NCBI GenBank assembly: GCA_001695595.3
Contig: MBPM02000002.1
Span: 1,649,608 to 1,713,607, forward strand
Source of the DNA: Plasmopara viticola
Lineage: Eukaryota > Oomycota > Peronosporomycetes > Peronosporales > Peronosporaceae
Direction: 5' to 3'
Length of the DNA stretch: 64,000 nucleotides
Below are positions 23,130 through 36,673 of this stretch, piece by piece (the first letter of the stretch is position 1; each line of letters begins with the position of its first letter). The notes beneath the pieces were generated by a model. The model was given only the letters and a program-made list of their open reading frames with translations, ran no database searches and had not been told where the DNA came from. The translations under genes and the position numbers were made by a program.

Positions 23130-23286
23130 GCTCCTTGGCGACGTTTGTCGGTCCTACTACCGGTATATTTTCTCCCTCGCTCGCCTTTTTGTGCTGCTGC
23201 CACACAATACCGTCATTAAGCAACCGACAAATGTACATCACACCACATCCTAACCACCACAAACACTCTGCCAATTCCGCATCACT
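23130..23286. promoter_or_regulatory. Short divergent promoter region, striatin / VPS13
   Basis: Only 157 bp separate the two opposite start codons. Any promoter elements of both genes must lie here or within their coding ends, so shared control is plausible. I see no element I can name; the region has pyrimidine-rich runs (ttctccctcgctcgcc) near the middle. Confidence 0.5.
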
Positions 23287-26200
23287 ATGTTCGAGACGCT
23301 GGTAACGGGGCTATTGACGAGTGCATTAGGAAGCTACATTGAGCCAAAGTGTTTTAGTAGTGACAAGATTAATGTAGCAGTGTGGTCTGGTTATGTGGTA
23401 CTCAAAGAATTGGAGGTAAAGCCAGAAATTGTGGCTGACCTGCCCGCTGTCAAGCTTGTGCGTGGTCTCGTAGGCTCCATTGAACTTAAGATTCCGTGGA
23501 ATCGACTGCAGTCCGACTCGGTGGTGGCCACCTTAGATGATGTGTATTTAATTCTACGCACAGAAGAAGACATTGACGCCGTTATGCGCGAGATGGATGA
23601 ATTTACGCTTAAGAAGAAGCTGCTGGAGGAGCTTTACGCACAAACTAAGCGCCAGGAGCAGACGACCAACGAGGTTGAAGGAGGCAGTAATGAGGAAGGT
23701 TTTGCAGCTAGACTGGTAAACAAGATTGTTGATAACTTGGAGCTGCATATCCGCAGGATCCATATTCGCATAGAGGATCACAGTACAGGAGAACATCCAT
23801 TCGCCGTGGGGCTTACGATCGAGTCGGTACATGTGCAGTCAACTAATTCTGACTGGCAACCATCCTATGTAGATACCTCGAACAGCAACGAGCCACGGAT
23901 TTTCAAGGTTGTGGATCTCAATCACTTAAGCGTGTATTGCAACCCAGACTGTGAGCTGCAACGTGACCACCTGATTGACTTCGCGACGTGCTCAGCAGAA
24001 GAGTTTACGAGTGCTATCAGCCGGTCGATTCCGAAACGGTTTGATGATAGACATTTTCACCATATGCAATTGTACCCGTCTCATCAACAGCACCACTTCA
24101 TCCTAAAGCCTGTTGATGCCAGTGCGAGGCTCATCGTAAACCGCGATGTTTTTGATGCAAATGTGCCGAATTTTGAGGTAGATGTGAACATTTTCGAGGT
24201 GGCTTTTCGACTAGAAGAGTCACAGTATTGTGATATGCTCTACTTGGCGACAGCATTGCAGCTTCCGCATTATTACACAAAATATCAGCGGTACCGCAAG
24301 TTTAGACCGCAAGCAACGGTTTTGGAGGAGCCTGCAAAATGGTGGAGATACGTTATTGCCTCTGTGGTGGAAGATGTCAAAGTAAAAAAGCAACAATGGA
24401 CTTGGAATTTCATAGAAAAGCGGCGAGAAGATCGAAAGCATTACAAAACATTATGGCAGAATAAGTCGCGTCAGCTTTTGGAGTTCACAGATGCAGACTA
24501 TGTCGATTTTGACAGTGATGACAACGATGGCGACATTAATGCGAATAGAGAGATGGTGGATGATGATGGGAAGATTGGGCGCATTGTGATTGATTATTCA
24601 GATCTGTCGAATCTTTCACCTCTTGAGATCGACAAAGAGCTAGAAGAGATTGAACGTCGCCGAAGCATTGAAGATGTGCTACTTTTTCGCTATTTAGCCG
24701 ATCTTGCTATTCGAAAACACCAAGCCTCGCGCGCCACTCATGATCGGCGTCGATTGCCAACACCTCCACCGCACATATCTCGTGAATTTTCAGATAGCGC
24801 ATCGGTAGACACGGACCTAACTGAGTCCAGTATGCCAGGCGAGGTCCGCTACCGATCTTGGGGTGCATGGATGTTTAATTGGACGTCGAAATTGGCTGCA
24901 TCTTCCACAGTTGGAAAAATAGGGCAATCACCTTGTCGAACTATTCCTGAAGTGGAGCTCCGTGAATTATTTAAAATACTAGAAGAGCCTTCTCGGCGCC
25001 TGAAAAAGCGCGTGCGCAAGGTTCATGATTTAAGTGGGCAGGACAACCCTTCTGAAGACGAGTCTCAGGTGGAACTTAGCGAGCTCTTTCGAATTACAGT
25101 AACGCTGCAGCGAGGATCACTCACGTTAGCTAGTGACCCAGAGACGAATAATATGCTGCTTCGCGATGACCCAAATTACGGGCGAATATACACGCCCACC
25201 GATTTTTTACTCGGTACTTTTTCTCAGCTGCAGTTGGCTGCTGTGGCGAAGGATGAAACGATGTTTGTGGATATGTCGTTGCAATCTATCGAAGCATTTG
25301 ATGAAAGTGCCGATAGCTCAGCATTTTCCCGCCTTTTGACTAGAAAGCAAAACACCTATCTTACTGGCGACGTAGACGACGTCAATGCTAATAAACTATC
25401 TGGTGTTGTTTTTTTAATGAGTTTAGAGATGAACCCGTTAAATTCTAGCGCAGACGCGTCATTGTTTATACATATGGAGCCTCTAGAAATTGTAATGTCA
25501 CCAACAGCACGATGCTGGGGTCGCTTGGCAAAATACATGGAAACTCCTGTAAGCTTGGGATTGTGGGAAGAACTTGAAGTTGCTTCTTTCAATAATATTG
25601 TCAACTTTAAGACTCGAACGGAAGCCAAATTAAAGTACGTAATGGATAATCGAATCGCACTAGCCATGGATTTACGAATCCAAGCACCGGTCATTATTAT
25701 TCCAGAGAGTGATTCTGATTACAGCTGTGCTCGTCTTGTTGTGGATCTCGGACGGATCAATTTTCGCACTGATCGTCTCTGTCAAATGGACAACAAGCGA
25801 GAGAATATCGACTTGACTGATTATCCACCTTCAAGTAGATCAGTTCCGGAGTTCCTGCGAAGTCCACCTTATTTTCGAGGCGTAGATCCGAATACGTCAT
25901 TTGTTCAGCAGCTATATGATGAAGGGGAGAGAGGGGAGGGAGCCATCCGTTGGAAAGAGGAGTTTTATGACAAATTCAGCCTATGTGTGGCTAATATCAA
26001 TGTGCTTTTGATTCCTTATGGTAAAACAAGCCGAGCTTACGATTATGGTGCTGGAATCAACGGAATGAATTTTCAATCTGCTCCTTTCCCTGTGTATAGA
26101 CCTGACAACTATGACGAGGAACAAGGATACGAGCTGGTTGAACGCTTTAACATTAATGTCGCCGTTCGTATGTCAACTCTGCCGCTTGATGCAACGCTGG

Positions 26201-29200
26201 CTCGTTTCTACGTTCATGCAGACCTTCCAGCTTTAACTTTTAATTTGTCACTCGAGAAGTATTTTCAGCTGGTGGCATTGGCTGGTCGGTTCAGCGTTGG
26301 AAAAACTGAGGTACTGACAAAGTCACGAAAATACTCGGAAGGCGGATTTGGTGGACCAAAAGAAAAACATGTTGAAATGGATATGCCAAAGAATGACGAC
26401 ATGACTGAAATAATACATAATTTTAGCACATCGGCACTGAAAAAATTTATGGTTAATAATGCCGACACCTTTCCATCGTCACTAACTGGTGTCTTACCTG
26501 GAGGTACAATCGACGCTGATAACATTTCAAATGCCGGAAGTGATGACACGTGGTTTAGTATCACCAGCGGAACCGTGGATCTTGCCGCTTCAGCACTAAG
26601 TGAAGGCGCAAGCGCATTGGAGACAAACTCCTCTGAAGTCGATCTCATTAAATCGGCAGTAGCCGAGCACAGCGTGAATAGTGTTTCTGCAAGAATGAGG
26701 GAAATGGCTCGGAAACGATTTCGAGTGTTCTCCTCTGGCGAAGCTGCAAAATTTCTTGATCGAAAACTATTTGTGTGCTCCTTTACTGCTCCTATCATAG
26801 CAGTGCACCTTAAGAAGCCTCGCCATCCTATATTCTCATCGTATGTTTCCTTTTCAAATGACACGAATGCTTTTGACGATGACCCTGGAACCTTGATTTT
26901 GAGGCTTCTAGGCTTTCGAATACGAATTGGCCAGAAAACCTTGTCGACCCAAGTGAGTGCAAGCTTGACGTCGCTTGAAGTTGAAGACGTTTCTTACGCC
27001 GGTGGTCTATCGACACAGTATTTAGTTTTTTCTTGCCCGACGATCGCTGCTCCGTTTTCAATTAGTTCACCATCGTATGTTGATGGGAGCTTTTCTGGCT
27101 ACTTGACCCAACGTATGCGGACAGCGAAGTCAGGAAAACTGGATTCATTACCACAAGGTGGCGGCGCAAAAGGTAGTGGTGGTTTACGATCGAGAGCATT
27201 CGTAGCACAAGAAACGTTGCTCAAACTTGCATTCAAGTCTTCAAACGACCAATACAGCGGCAAAGAGGTGCTGCGGGAAGTGGATGTTCAACTCGGCTCG
27301 GTGCAAATCCTTTTCGACCAATCATATTTATGCTCACTGCTAGAGTTATTTGAAGAAGCATCTTTCCAGCTTACATCGGTTCCCGCTGCGTCGTGTGGTG
27401 GTATCGACGATGATCTTTCGTCTCTTTTTGAGCTTACTCCCACGATTGAGCAGGAATACTCGATACCAGTAAATCTAACTGAGTCTGTTCGCGCAGATCT
27501 GGAGCAAGCAAGGAAAAATATTTTTCGTCAGGCACCCGATCTACTTAAATCAACCACATCAAACGAAAACAGTCATCCTGCTTCTATCGCGCTAAAGCTG
27601 GGTCTTCGACTGCACTCTGTTTCTCTTTGCTTTTCCAATCGTGGAGAATCTGTAGCTTCCGTTGCATTACTCAATTCTCAGTTGCATGTTGACTCGGATA
27701 CAGCGGGTCAGATTAACGTGACAGGCCTGGTGGGTGACATGAAGGTGTTTGGCCTATCTTATATGCAGCGTTCACGCGAAGAAGATGATTTTTTCACAAG
27801 TGATCCTATGTTGTATAAGTCCGTGGTCTCATCTTTAGACTACATTGAGATTTTTGGATCGGCCGCTACGTCTTCTACGGACGAAAGGCACATTTTGAGT
27901 GTCGAATGCCTGCTTTCTTCAAATTTAGACGCGAAATCACCGGATTCCGCGAAATCCGAAAAGAAAGCAAAATCAAGAATTCGCGTAATAGTGCAACCTA
28001 TTCGTTTGCTAGCGCAGCCCGAGTTTATGGAGGGTTTCGCAAAGTACCTGTTTGATGGGCCGCTTTATGCTTATTACAAATCAGAATCGCGCACCAATTT
28101 TAAAGCTAGTGTCACGGAGCGACAGCGTCATAAGCAAGCAACCCCATTAAATTCCAAAAATATTTCGGATCCAAGATTTTCTCCGAAAAATAACCATCTC
28201 CCAGAAAGTTTGACCCCGTTTTTTGACGCAGTTAATGCATCAAATAGGGAAGCCAGGCAGCTTAATCATCAGACGAAAAGCTTCTATAGCCTTTCATGCG
28301 GTGATGATGCTGATCCCACCAAGCAATCTCATCATGGCAATATTTCTGCAAAGCGCGATGACGTGTTATTAGCATTCAGCCGTTTACTCGACAACTTTGC
28401 TTTGAACATTACGCTTTACCATCCGTCTGTGGTCCTTCCTTCAACTTCGTTGAAGGAAAGACGAGGATTACTGCAACCTTTGTCGTCTCAAGGCATCGTT
28501 TTGGACTTTGGAACAATAGTTGTGACATTGCAGCAGACAAAAAATGATTTTCGATTGAAGGGAATTGCATGCGAGTCACATCAAGCCGTGATTACTGTTG
28601 ACTCTTTGCTTTTCAGTTCCCTTGCAACCCAGACTGCAATTATCGATCGGTCGAGCTTCCAAATTCAATGCAGATTTTCTGTGCAGGCGGAGGAAGATAA
28701 TTTTTGCACGGATCGAAACGAAAGCGCTCTGGCGGATATTGATTTGGATTTTAACGTTCGTCCTGTCTGTTTTAATGTTAGCGAAAGAAACGTGTGCTTA
28801 GCAGAGGAAGTATTCTATGAGACGATTTTACCTTTAACTGAGATAGCTAGGTGTGTGATGCAGCAAATCGACAATTCCGAGGATTTGTTGGCCAGAGACC
28901 CGGCGAGTCTGTCTACTGCACATAGGCACTCAAACACCACTTTACCGGCTAAAGCGGGCGCTACAGCGAGATGGGGCCGACTGACAATTCATTCTTTTTT
29001 TGAAGAGCTAAAGATTGCACTGATTTCGTATTCCGAGGTACCTTCACAATTTGAATTGTGGATGAAAAATGTACTCGACAACTCCGACGAAATATCCTCA
29101 GGTGAAAGTAGTGGCGAAGCAATGTTTATTGCTCAAGAGAAACGTTTCTCTCATCATTTTATGGACCATCGAGAAAGCTATTCGGACGAAATTTCTTGTT

Positions 29201-32200
29201 ACGTCATTGGTGAGCTCGTATTTGTATCTTTGGAGGCAGATGTAATTTTTGCTTTGAATGAGAACATGTTGAAGGACGACGAGGCTCATATCCAATGCAA
29301 TTTTTCTTTGCAAAAAGTCATTTTCCGTGACAAAGTTGCTGATTCTACGGTACGTGGTGTATGAGTGATTTACACTGTTTGTATGGCCAAGTCCGAGAAA
29401 TTCAAATCTTTCTATTTGTAGGCATTCCTTACTAATTTGTGTGGACCCGCTCCTGAATCATTTCTTAAGCGTTCATCTTCTCGCAATTCCGTTGCATCTG
29501 ATAGCTCGCACTTGTCGAGAGGTGATGTTTTTGACGATTTAGCTTTTTATCCAAGATCAACACAGGATGATATTCCATCACAAGTAAGTGGGCGGTTATT
29601 GAGCAAACACAGCTACGTAGACGGCGATGGACCTGTTGTCACAATAAACACGCTTGTATTATTCGTATCCTCAGCCCGCTGCATTCTTCTCCCTCGGACG
29701 CTCCTCCGACTGGAACACTTTGTGTTCAACGTATTATTGGCTGCGAGCAAGAAGAGGGAAGAATTAGAACTCCAGCTTTACGGGCCATCGGCTAACAATT
29801 CCCATGGAGTTGGAGGCTCCGAATGGATTGATGCTGATGCTAATGACACCGTTGGAGAACGACCGACAATGCAATTTTCTGTTCCTTCTTTCCGATTAAG
29901 AACTGATAGCATATCCGAATCAGTGAAAGACGATTCCTTTGCGGCTCGATCAGCAGTGATGTCTCCGCTGCAGCGCATGTTGAATTCGGCTAGCGCGGCC
30001 GAAGGTCGACCTACTGATATTCTCGCGTCTCGAGGGGTCGGTAACGAAAATGGAGCTACCGCTGCCTTCAATACGGTTTCAGCGCTTGCAGGCAACCTTA
30101 TAGTCGACAGGAAGCTTACGATCCCTCAATGGAACATTGATGCACGATTATCAAATTTGCAACTTTGGGTAGTAGCAACCGATCGCAAAGCCGAGGCGGC
30201 CGGATGCGTGTTTTCATGTGAGGTGTACGCTAAACTTGATAGCGCGCTTAGCAAAGATGGCTTACCTACTAATCCAAATCATAATGAGCTAGTGAATGCT
30301 TCGGTAATGGTGCGTAATGTGGAGGTGTTGCTCGGTCAGCCGATGAATGACGAATCTGAGCAAGAACAACCAATCAAACAGACTGAAGCGCTTGTAGAGA
30401 CTTTCGATGTCGATGTGCAATTTGCACTGCGGCATTGCTTTCGAACTGCTCATGAATTCATTCATTCGGACAGTTCTGGTGAGAACAAAAACCCAAATAA
30501 TAAAGGAGCGAAGTTAGAGGTGAAGAGAGGTGTTAACGACTTGAGAGCAGAATTTTGGCCCCTTACCGCGCTTGTCGATGAAACTGACGAAGCCGTAATG
30601 AAGATTCCGGAATTTTTATGTCGATGTGTGCCATTGAAGTGGCAAGAATGGATTATTTGTGTACTAACTCTGCGTGTCAATCGAATTATCTCGCATATCT
30701 CCTACCGAGACTTGTCACATTTGTTAAAGATTCTTGCGACCCTGACTAATTTGCTAGGCGCGGAGAATGAGATCCGCAGTACATTAAAAGCACGACTAGA
30801 CAATTCCATTTGGTTTAATATACCGAATACATCTGGAGAAGACTCCAATTACGCTGACTACTTTGGTGCAAAACATGTGAGCGCAGTCGAAACAACTGAA
30901 CAAAACATTTTGTCAGGCCATTATGATGCGCTTACGCGCATGTCTGCCAAAATAAGTTGTGTTCAGTTCTGTCTGATAAATAACATTGTTGACCAAGCAT
31001 CACCCGTTGTCGAGTTTGAGACGAAAGACATCGAGTTATATCTCAGGGCCGAGTCAAATTCGATGCTGGAGATTGCCACGTTCTGTAGAGTTGAAGCGAA
31101 ATACCAGAACTTACGTCTTGTATCAATGGAGCCACTTATCGAACCTTGGAGCGTTAAGTTGGTGCTCCATAAGCAGCGTATAAGCGATCTGGACGATAAA
31201 GTGCACGCAGAAAGATCACCTTGGAAACTAGACGTTTCGTCGGACACTCTTCTTCAATTAAATCTAACAGATGCGCTGATTGCAAATTTGGTGGCTGCAG
31301 ACCGAGCTTGGCGCTGGGCTGTTAACGCTGGTGGCGACTTGCGCGAAATAAACGAACATTCCACGTACTGGATCCGAAACAATACAGGAATGCCTTTGCG
31401 ATATTGGGGTACGTCTAACAACGAACATCTTCTCGCGCCTGGCCTTGATGGGCCGCTTCGCTTTAACAATGTGCAATTTGAATGCGGTTCAAGTAATGAC
31501 GATAAGCATCAAAAGCGTGGTCGAAGCAATTCAGAAGTGAGCGGCCGGCAGCTCTTTATTGCTGTTGAAGAGAACTTGTGCGACAATGCCCTAAATTTTA
31601 AAAGAAAATGGCAAAGTGAAGCGCTCATTTCTGTTGACCAAGTTGATTCGCGCATGTTTGCTTTGGTCGACTTCCAAGCAGATATTGCTGCTGCTCAAAC
31701 AAGGAAGTGCGAGTGCGTTATCGATGTTCTCGTAGAGCGTGGATGTAAGTATTTTGTGGTGCGTTCCACGCTAATTCTGGAGAATCAAACTTCGTCCGAC
31801 CTAGAAGTTGAGTTTGTTTCTCTTCAAGTTTCAATGTCACAGCCGTCCGGATCGGGACGTACGTTGGGAGAGCATACAATACCAATGTGGAAAAAGATTG
31901 TAAAGGCTTTTACTGTGGTCCCCGTTCCGTTGCATATTGTATCATACGGGGAAGGTTATCTTATGGTGCGTCCTTTAGAAAGTAATATTACTGTTGCTGA
32001 AGGCGGTTCTGGTACTGGTACGTCGCCGAGAGCCTACGCTAAAGAACGAGTGTACCTACCAATTTTTGACCGAATCAGCGCTTCTGCCCTCGAGAATATG
32101 ACGCAGAAGGAAGTAGACGAATCTGGTCAAGCTCAGTGCTCGATCAAGTTTAGGCGACTGTACAGTAATCGACCTGTTCGTCCATTCATGATGAACGTTT

Positions 32201-35200
32201 GCCTTTCCAGCGCAAGTGATGCATTGTATTATCGTACACTGACATTCTACCCGCCGCTGATTGTGCACAATCTAACTGCTGGATCCTTAGACTTCTGCTT
32301 GGCAACCCCAAGCGATTGGTCTCCCAATAATGATGCCGTGACGCTGGCAAACGCAGGGTTATGGGAGACTCGCGAGCAACGTTTGCGGGAACGTGGAATT
32401 ATCAATGTTGCCGATTCGCTTATTTGGCATTTGTCAAGTGAGAAAACGCCGCTTGTGTTAAGCTTGCGAATGAAGGGATTCGACTGGAGTGAGACGCTTG
32501 AGCTGAAAAACGATTTGGCCGAACTTGTACAAATCAGCATGAAAGATCTTGTGAGTCATGCGCGGTTGTATATAAGTGCAGAGCTTCGAATAAGCAGAGG
32601 TTACTGCCGTGAAGTGTTTCTTTATGTTCCGTATTGGATTGTGAATCTGACGGGTCTGAAACTGGAATACGAATACGAGAAAGATCAATTGGGACGCGAA
32701 CACTCCATCACGTACGTTAATAATTCCTTATGGCCACTATGTTGATGATTAAGCTTTATTTTGTAATGATGTAGATTGTTAGCAGGACAAAAACGGTTAG
32801 GTCGTGACGAGCTCCTACTTAAGGAGAATCAGGGCGCAAAAATGTTCTGGCGAGATCGCAATCCCCATCTAATATACCCTGTCTCAGTTCATGATGACGA
32901 GCAAATTGTTGGAATGCGTAGTATAGAGCAACAAAGTACAGCATGTGATCGCAGTGTTTCTTCCAATCGGCGTGATATTGAGCGTAAACGACGTCACCCG
33001 CGACTGCTTCCGAGTGCACCTCCTATAAAGGGTTTGCTCGACCTTCTACCCAAGTCGACCGAATTTGACCCGCGAAACCTTGGGCAACTGGATGTTCTAC
33101 AAGCGTGTCATTCCAATTTTAGAAGGGGTCGTGGCTGTATTCGTTTACGAGTTGGAAATGAAGAGGATATCGCAGCCAAAAATATGAGAAAGGACATTGG
33201 GCAACGGAAATGGTCCGATCCCTTCGTACTGGACCAGGTGGGAACCACCGATGAAATTGAAGCGATTGATTACGAAGCAGACAGAAAATTTTGCATCGGA
33301 ATCTCAATTCTTCCGGCTAAGGGCCATTTTTCAAGAACAAAGGTGATCATGCTGACGCCAAGATTTGTACTAATTAATACGACGAATTGTGTAATCGAAG
33401 TGTATCACTCGCCGTCGAAGGTATCGGAGATCAATACGACCAACGCTAATGGCTCCGTACCGGGATCTGAAATTTTGTCTCCCGTTAATCATCTAGTTCA
33501 ATTGGAGGCTGGAGCATTTGCTGAATTTCACTGGACTCTTCGATTCGCTAAGACACGCACGATTCGTTGTCGCTTCGCGGAGCATGGTTGGTCATGGAGT
33601 GGTGCGGTTCCTCTGGTAGAGTCTGGAGAATATGCTGTTCGTATGCGTCACGAGTCCACGCGGGAAAGCAGACTCGTCCGTATCACTTTGAAGCTGGATC
33701 CCCCATGCATTTGTGTATATTTTCGAGAAGAACGTACGACTACGCCTCCGTATCGTGTCGAAAATTATTCGCTTGAAACGCTTCGAATGCACCAACACCG
33801 CGTGCGTCGTAGCGAAATTTTATTGCCACACCACAGCCTAGATTATGCGTGGGATGAGCCGACAGAAGAACGCTTGCTTGTTGTAGACATGCTTCCGTCG
33901 GCTGCTGGCGATAATAGTCGACCTTTGCGCATTGGAAGTTTTAATTTGGATCGAATCGAACGTTACCCCGATGCACTTGGCGGCACTCTGGGCATTGAGA
34001 TATCTACGGATGGACCAACTCGAGTCCTGCGTTTCACTGATACGCGATTACGTGAAGAGAAGGCTGTGCATGCTAGCACAAATGGTCAATTAGAAAAGAC
34101 GGGGACGAGTGAAAGCAATGCTTTGCAGTTATTCAAACGCTATGTGACAGCGCCTACCGTGCAAGCAGTACTGCATCTGCAAGGTGTGGGCATATCGATT
34201 GTTGACAGTGCTCCTAAGGAATTGGTGTACATTTCGATATTTGGTATTAGTTTAGAAATTTTAATCTCGAGATGTGATCGCAAAACTGGTGTGACATCGA
34301 TTGTTGACGGTGCTGCAGGGTTGTCACGACTTCAACGCGAAAATCGAACTCAGATCCTTGCTTGTTGTCTAGAGGTGAATGACATCCAGATCGACAACCA
34401 ATTGCAGATTACCCCATATCCAGTGTTACTTCGCTTTTCGAATACGAGCGCTAGATCTCGGATTGCAAACGGACGAGGCGTAAAGAATCCTGTAGTGCAT
34501 GTCGGCCTCGTTAAGCACGACGAGTACGCCGGTATTGATTTCATTAGACACTTTAGTGCCAGCATTTTGCCAGTGCACGTTCGTGTGGACGGCTCTCTCT
34601 TGTATCAGATTCTGCCACTTTTGGGGCATTTCAAAGTGGATGGCAGCAGCGGCATTGCTGATGCGGAACCCAGAAAGATAGAAGATGTGCTCAGGAATGG
34701 TGACAGTGGCGCCACTCGAGCTGCACACAGTCATGTATTGCTTAAAGAATTTAATGCTAGTCTTGCAATACCAGTGAAGGTGCTTGAGGCAGCCCATAAA
34801 GACAATACTGTTTCAGTGGGGCCTACTTCTGGAATCACAGCGCCAGCGATGAATATGGTCACTCGTACAAATAGCAATGGACCGCAGTCTATCATTCCAC
34901 GTCAAATAAAGCGCACTGTTTTACCAACAGAGATCCAGCGCCATACGACAGCCATGTGTGGAGATTACTGTAACAAAAAACTTTACTTTGAAGAACTTTG
35001 GATTGATCCTATCCACGCTACCGTCAGTTTTTCGTTTGGCAACAGTGCTGGTACCATTGTGAACGACCGCTTGTCTTCATTAACACACGCAGCAGCATCG
35101 ACAGATCCGTCGTCGTCGCAATCGTCTGTAATCACGGTAGGCCCTCTTCGACTAATTTTGAATGCTATAGGTACAAGTTTGTCTAAGATTGCAAACGCTC

Positions 35201-36495
35201 CAATCCACCTAAAGGCGCTGCACATTTATAATTCGTTTGTCCAGCCCGATGCTTTGGCTACACGACTGGCAACTCATTACCAAAGTGAGGCCCTTCGCCA
35301 GGCATATGTCATACTTGGGAGCGTTGATGTACTTGGCAATCCCATGATCGCTTGGAAGAACTTGCGTAATGGACTTCGTGACTTCGTCTCGAAGCCAGCG
35401 CATGGCCTTTCGCAGCGAAGTCCTCAGGCATTTGCTTTCGGTTTAGGTTGGGGTTCACTTTCTCTCGTGCGTGCATCAGTTTACACCTTCTTGGACTTCA
35501 ATACGCGTATTTTAACTGCCTTTTCGCTCGGTCTCTCTGAAGCTTGTCTTAAATTGGACGACTACACTGGCTACCCAGCGACGCGACATATCTTTCAGGG
35601 ACTTGTGCAAGGTCTTTCAGGTGTTGTGGTTGCCCCAATTCATTCGTTCGAAGTCAATGGTGCTCGTGGCGTGTTACCTGGCCTGATCGCAGGGTTATTT
35701 GGACTGGTGCTAAAACCACTGCTTGGTTTCTCGTTGGCTACAGCAACCACCGCGACCACTCTACGCGATGCCGTTGACCCTAATACTAAGGCTTTATTGG
35801 TACGCGTCCGACCGCCACGCCACATCGATCTGCGGACAAAGCGACTTAAGATTTATTCATATGTAGATTCTTTAGGCGAGGAGATTGTGAGCAAGATCCG
35901 CGGCGGTTGCTATCGTGCAGACGGATATTTGGGCCATATAGACTTCAAGGCCACTCACCAGTGTTTTTTGGTCACGCGTAAGCGCATTCTGTTTCTCAAC
36001 TTAAAAGGCATAGCCCCGGAACAGACGACTAAGTATGAAATAGAATGGGAGCTGCAAGCCGAAGAGGTTGTCATGGTGGACTGCTCCAGGACGCTGGACG
36101 AACAGATTGTTACTATCTACTACATGGAAAATGAGTTTCACATAACAAGCAGTGCAATGATGAATGCAAATGGAAGAAACTCCGTGGCTAGCAGCCGGCG
36201 ACGAATTTCTGGTGCATCGCGTGGAATGGTCATGCACAAGCACGTGGTGGCATTGCCACATACGAAGGTACTATTTGTTCGCGCTATGTTGCAACAGCAG
36301 GATCGCTCCTTGCTGACGAAGATGAACTGTCATATGAAAAAGCACCACATCGATTTTCTGTCTTCACTGGCTAGGACAGACTCGATGGAGTTAAACACCG
36401 TATGGCCACCTCATTTCACAAACGCGTCCTTGGAATACCCCATTTTTCGTATACCCTCGTCGCTGGTCCAAAATCGCAGTTTTGCAAACCTATAA
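23287..36495 (+). CDS. VPS13: VPS13-family bridge-like lipid transfer protein (chorein)
   Basis: VPS13 proteins form long hydrophobic channels that move bulk phospholipid between membranes at contact sites. Three exons, 23287-29349, 29422-32711 and 32775-36495 (introns 72 and 63 nt), encode 4,357 residues. The chorein N-terminus is clear: MFETLVTGLLTSALGSYIE, then NVAVWSGYVVLKELEVKP and ELKIPWNRL. IVDNLELHIRRIHIRIED follows near residue 145. The VAB/SHR-BD region (about 2665-3110) contains YWIRNNTGMPLRYWG, FYPPLIVHNLTAGSLDF and EVFLYVPYWIVNLTGL. The C-terminal ATG2-like part has the hallmark GSVDVLGNPMIAWKNLRNG (about 3960) and GLVQGLSGVVVAPIH. A PH-like end, PPRHIDLRTKRLKIYS onward, starts near 4130. 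The protein is longer than yeast Vps13 (about 3,100). It shares its 5' region with striatin and converges with the ABC gene. Confidence 0.95.
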
Positions 36496-36570
36496 ACACC
36501 AGCAGAATTTTGCAAAGTGATAACTCAATCCATCTTTTTGATGTTTATTCGAAGATTGTGAAAGCAGTTA

Positions 36571-36607
36571 AAAGTTAACTTGCAATAAAAAAGTTAACTT
36601 GCAATAA
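36571..36607. repeat. Short tandem duplication, 19 bp period
   Basis: The 18-mer aaagttaacttgcaataa occurs twice with one base between, in the short region between the VPS13 and ABC transporter stop codons. It contains aataa signals on both copies, so it may affect 3' end formation of VPS13. It is a simple local duplication. Confidence 0.85.
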
Positions 36608-36673
36608 CGCTGTCAATCTGGTATATATCTTCCGTTCCCGTGAAAAGTACGCACTAGCGACCCAGGCCTCCTT

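Noticed and set aside
22466..23305. Plus-strand frames antisense to striatin exon 1
   Set aside because: They are shadows of a low-complexity Ser/Arg-rich coding exon.
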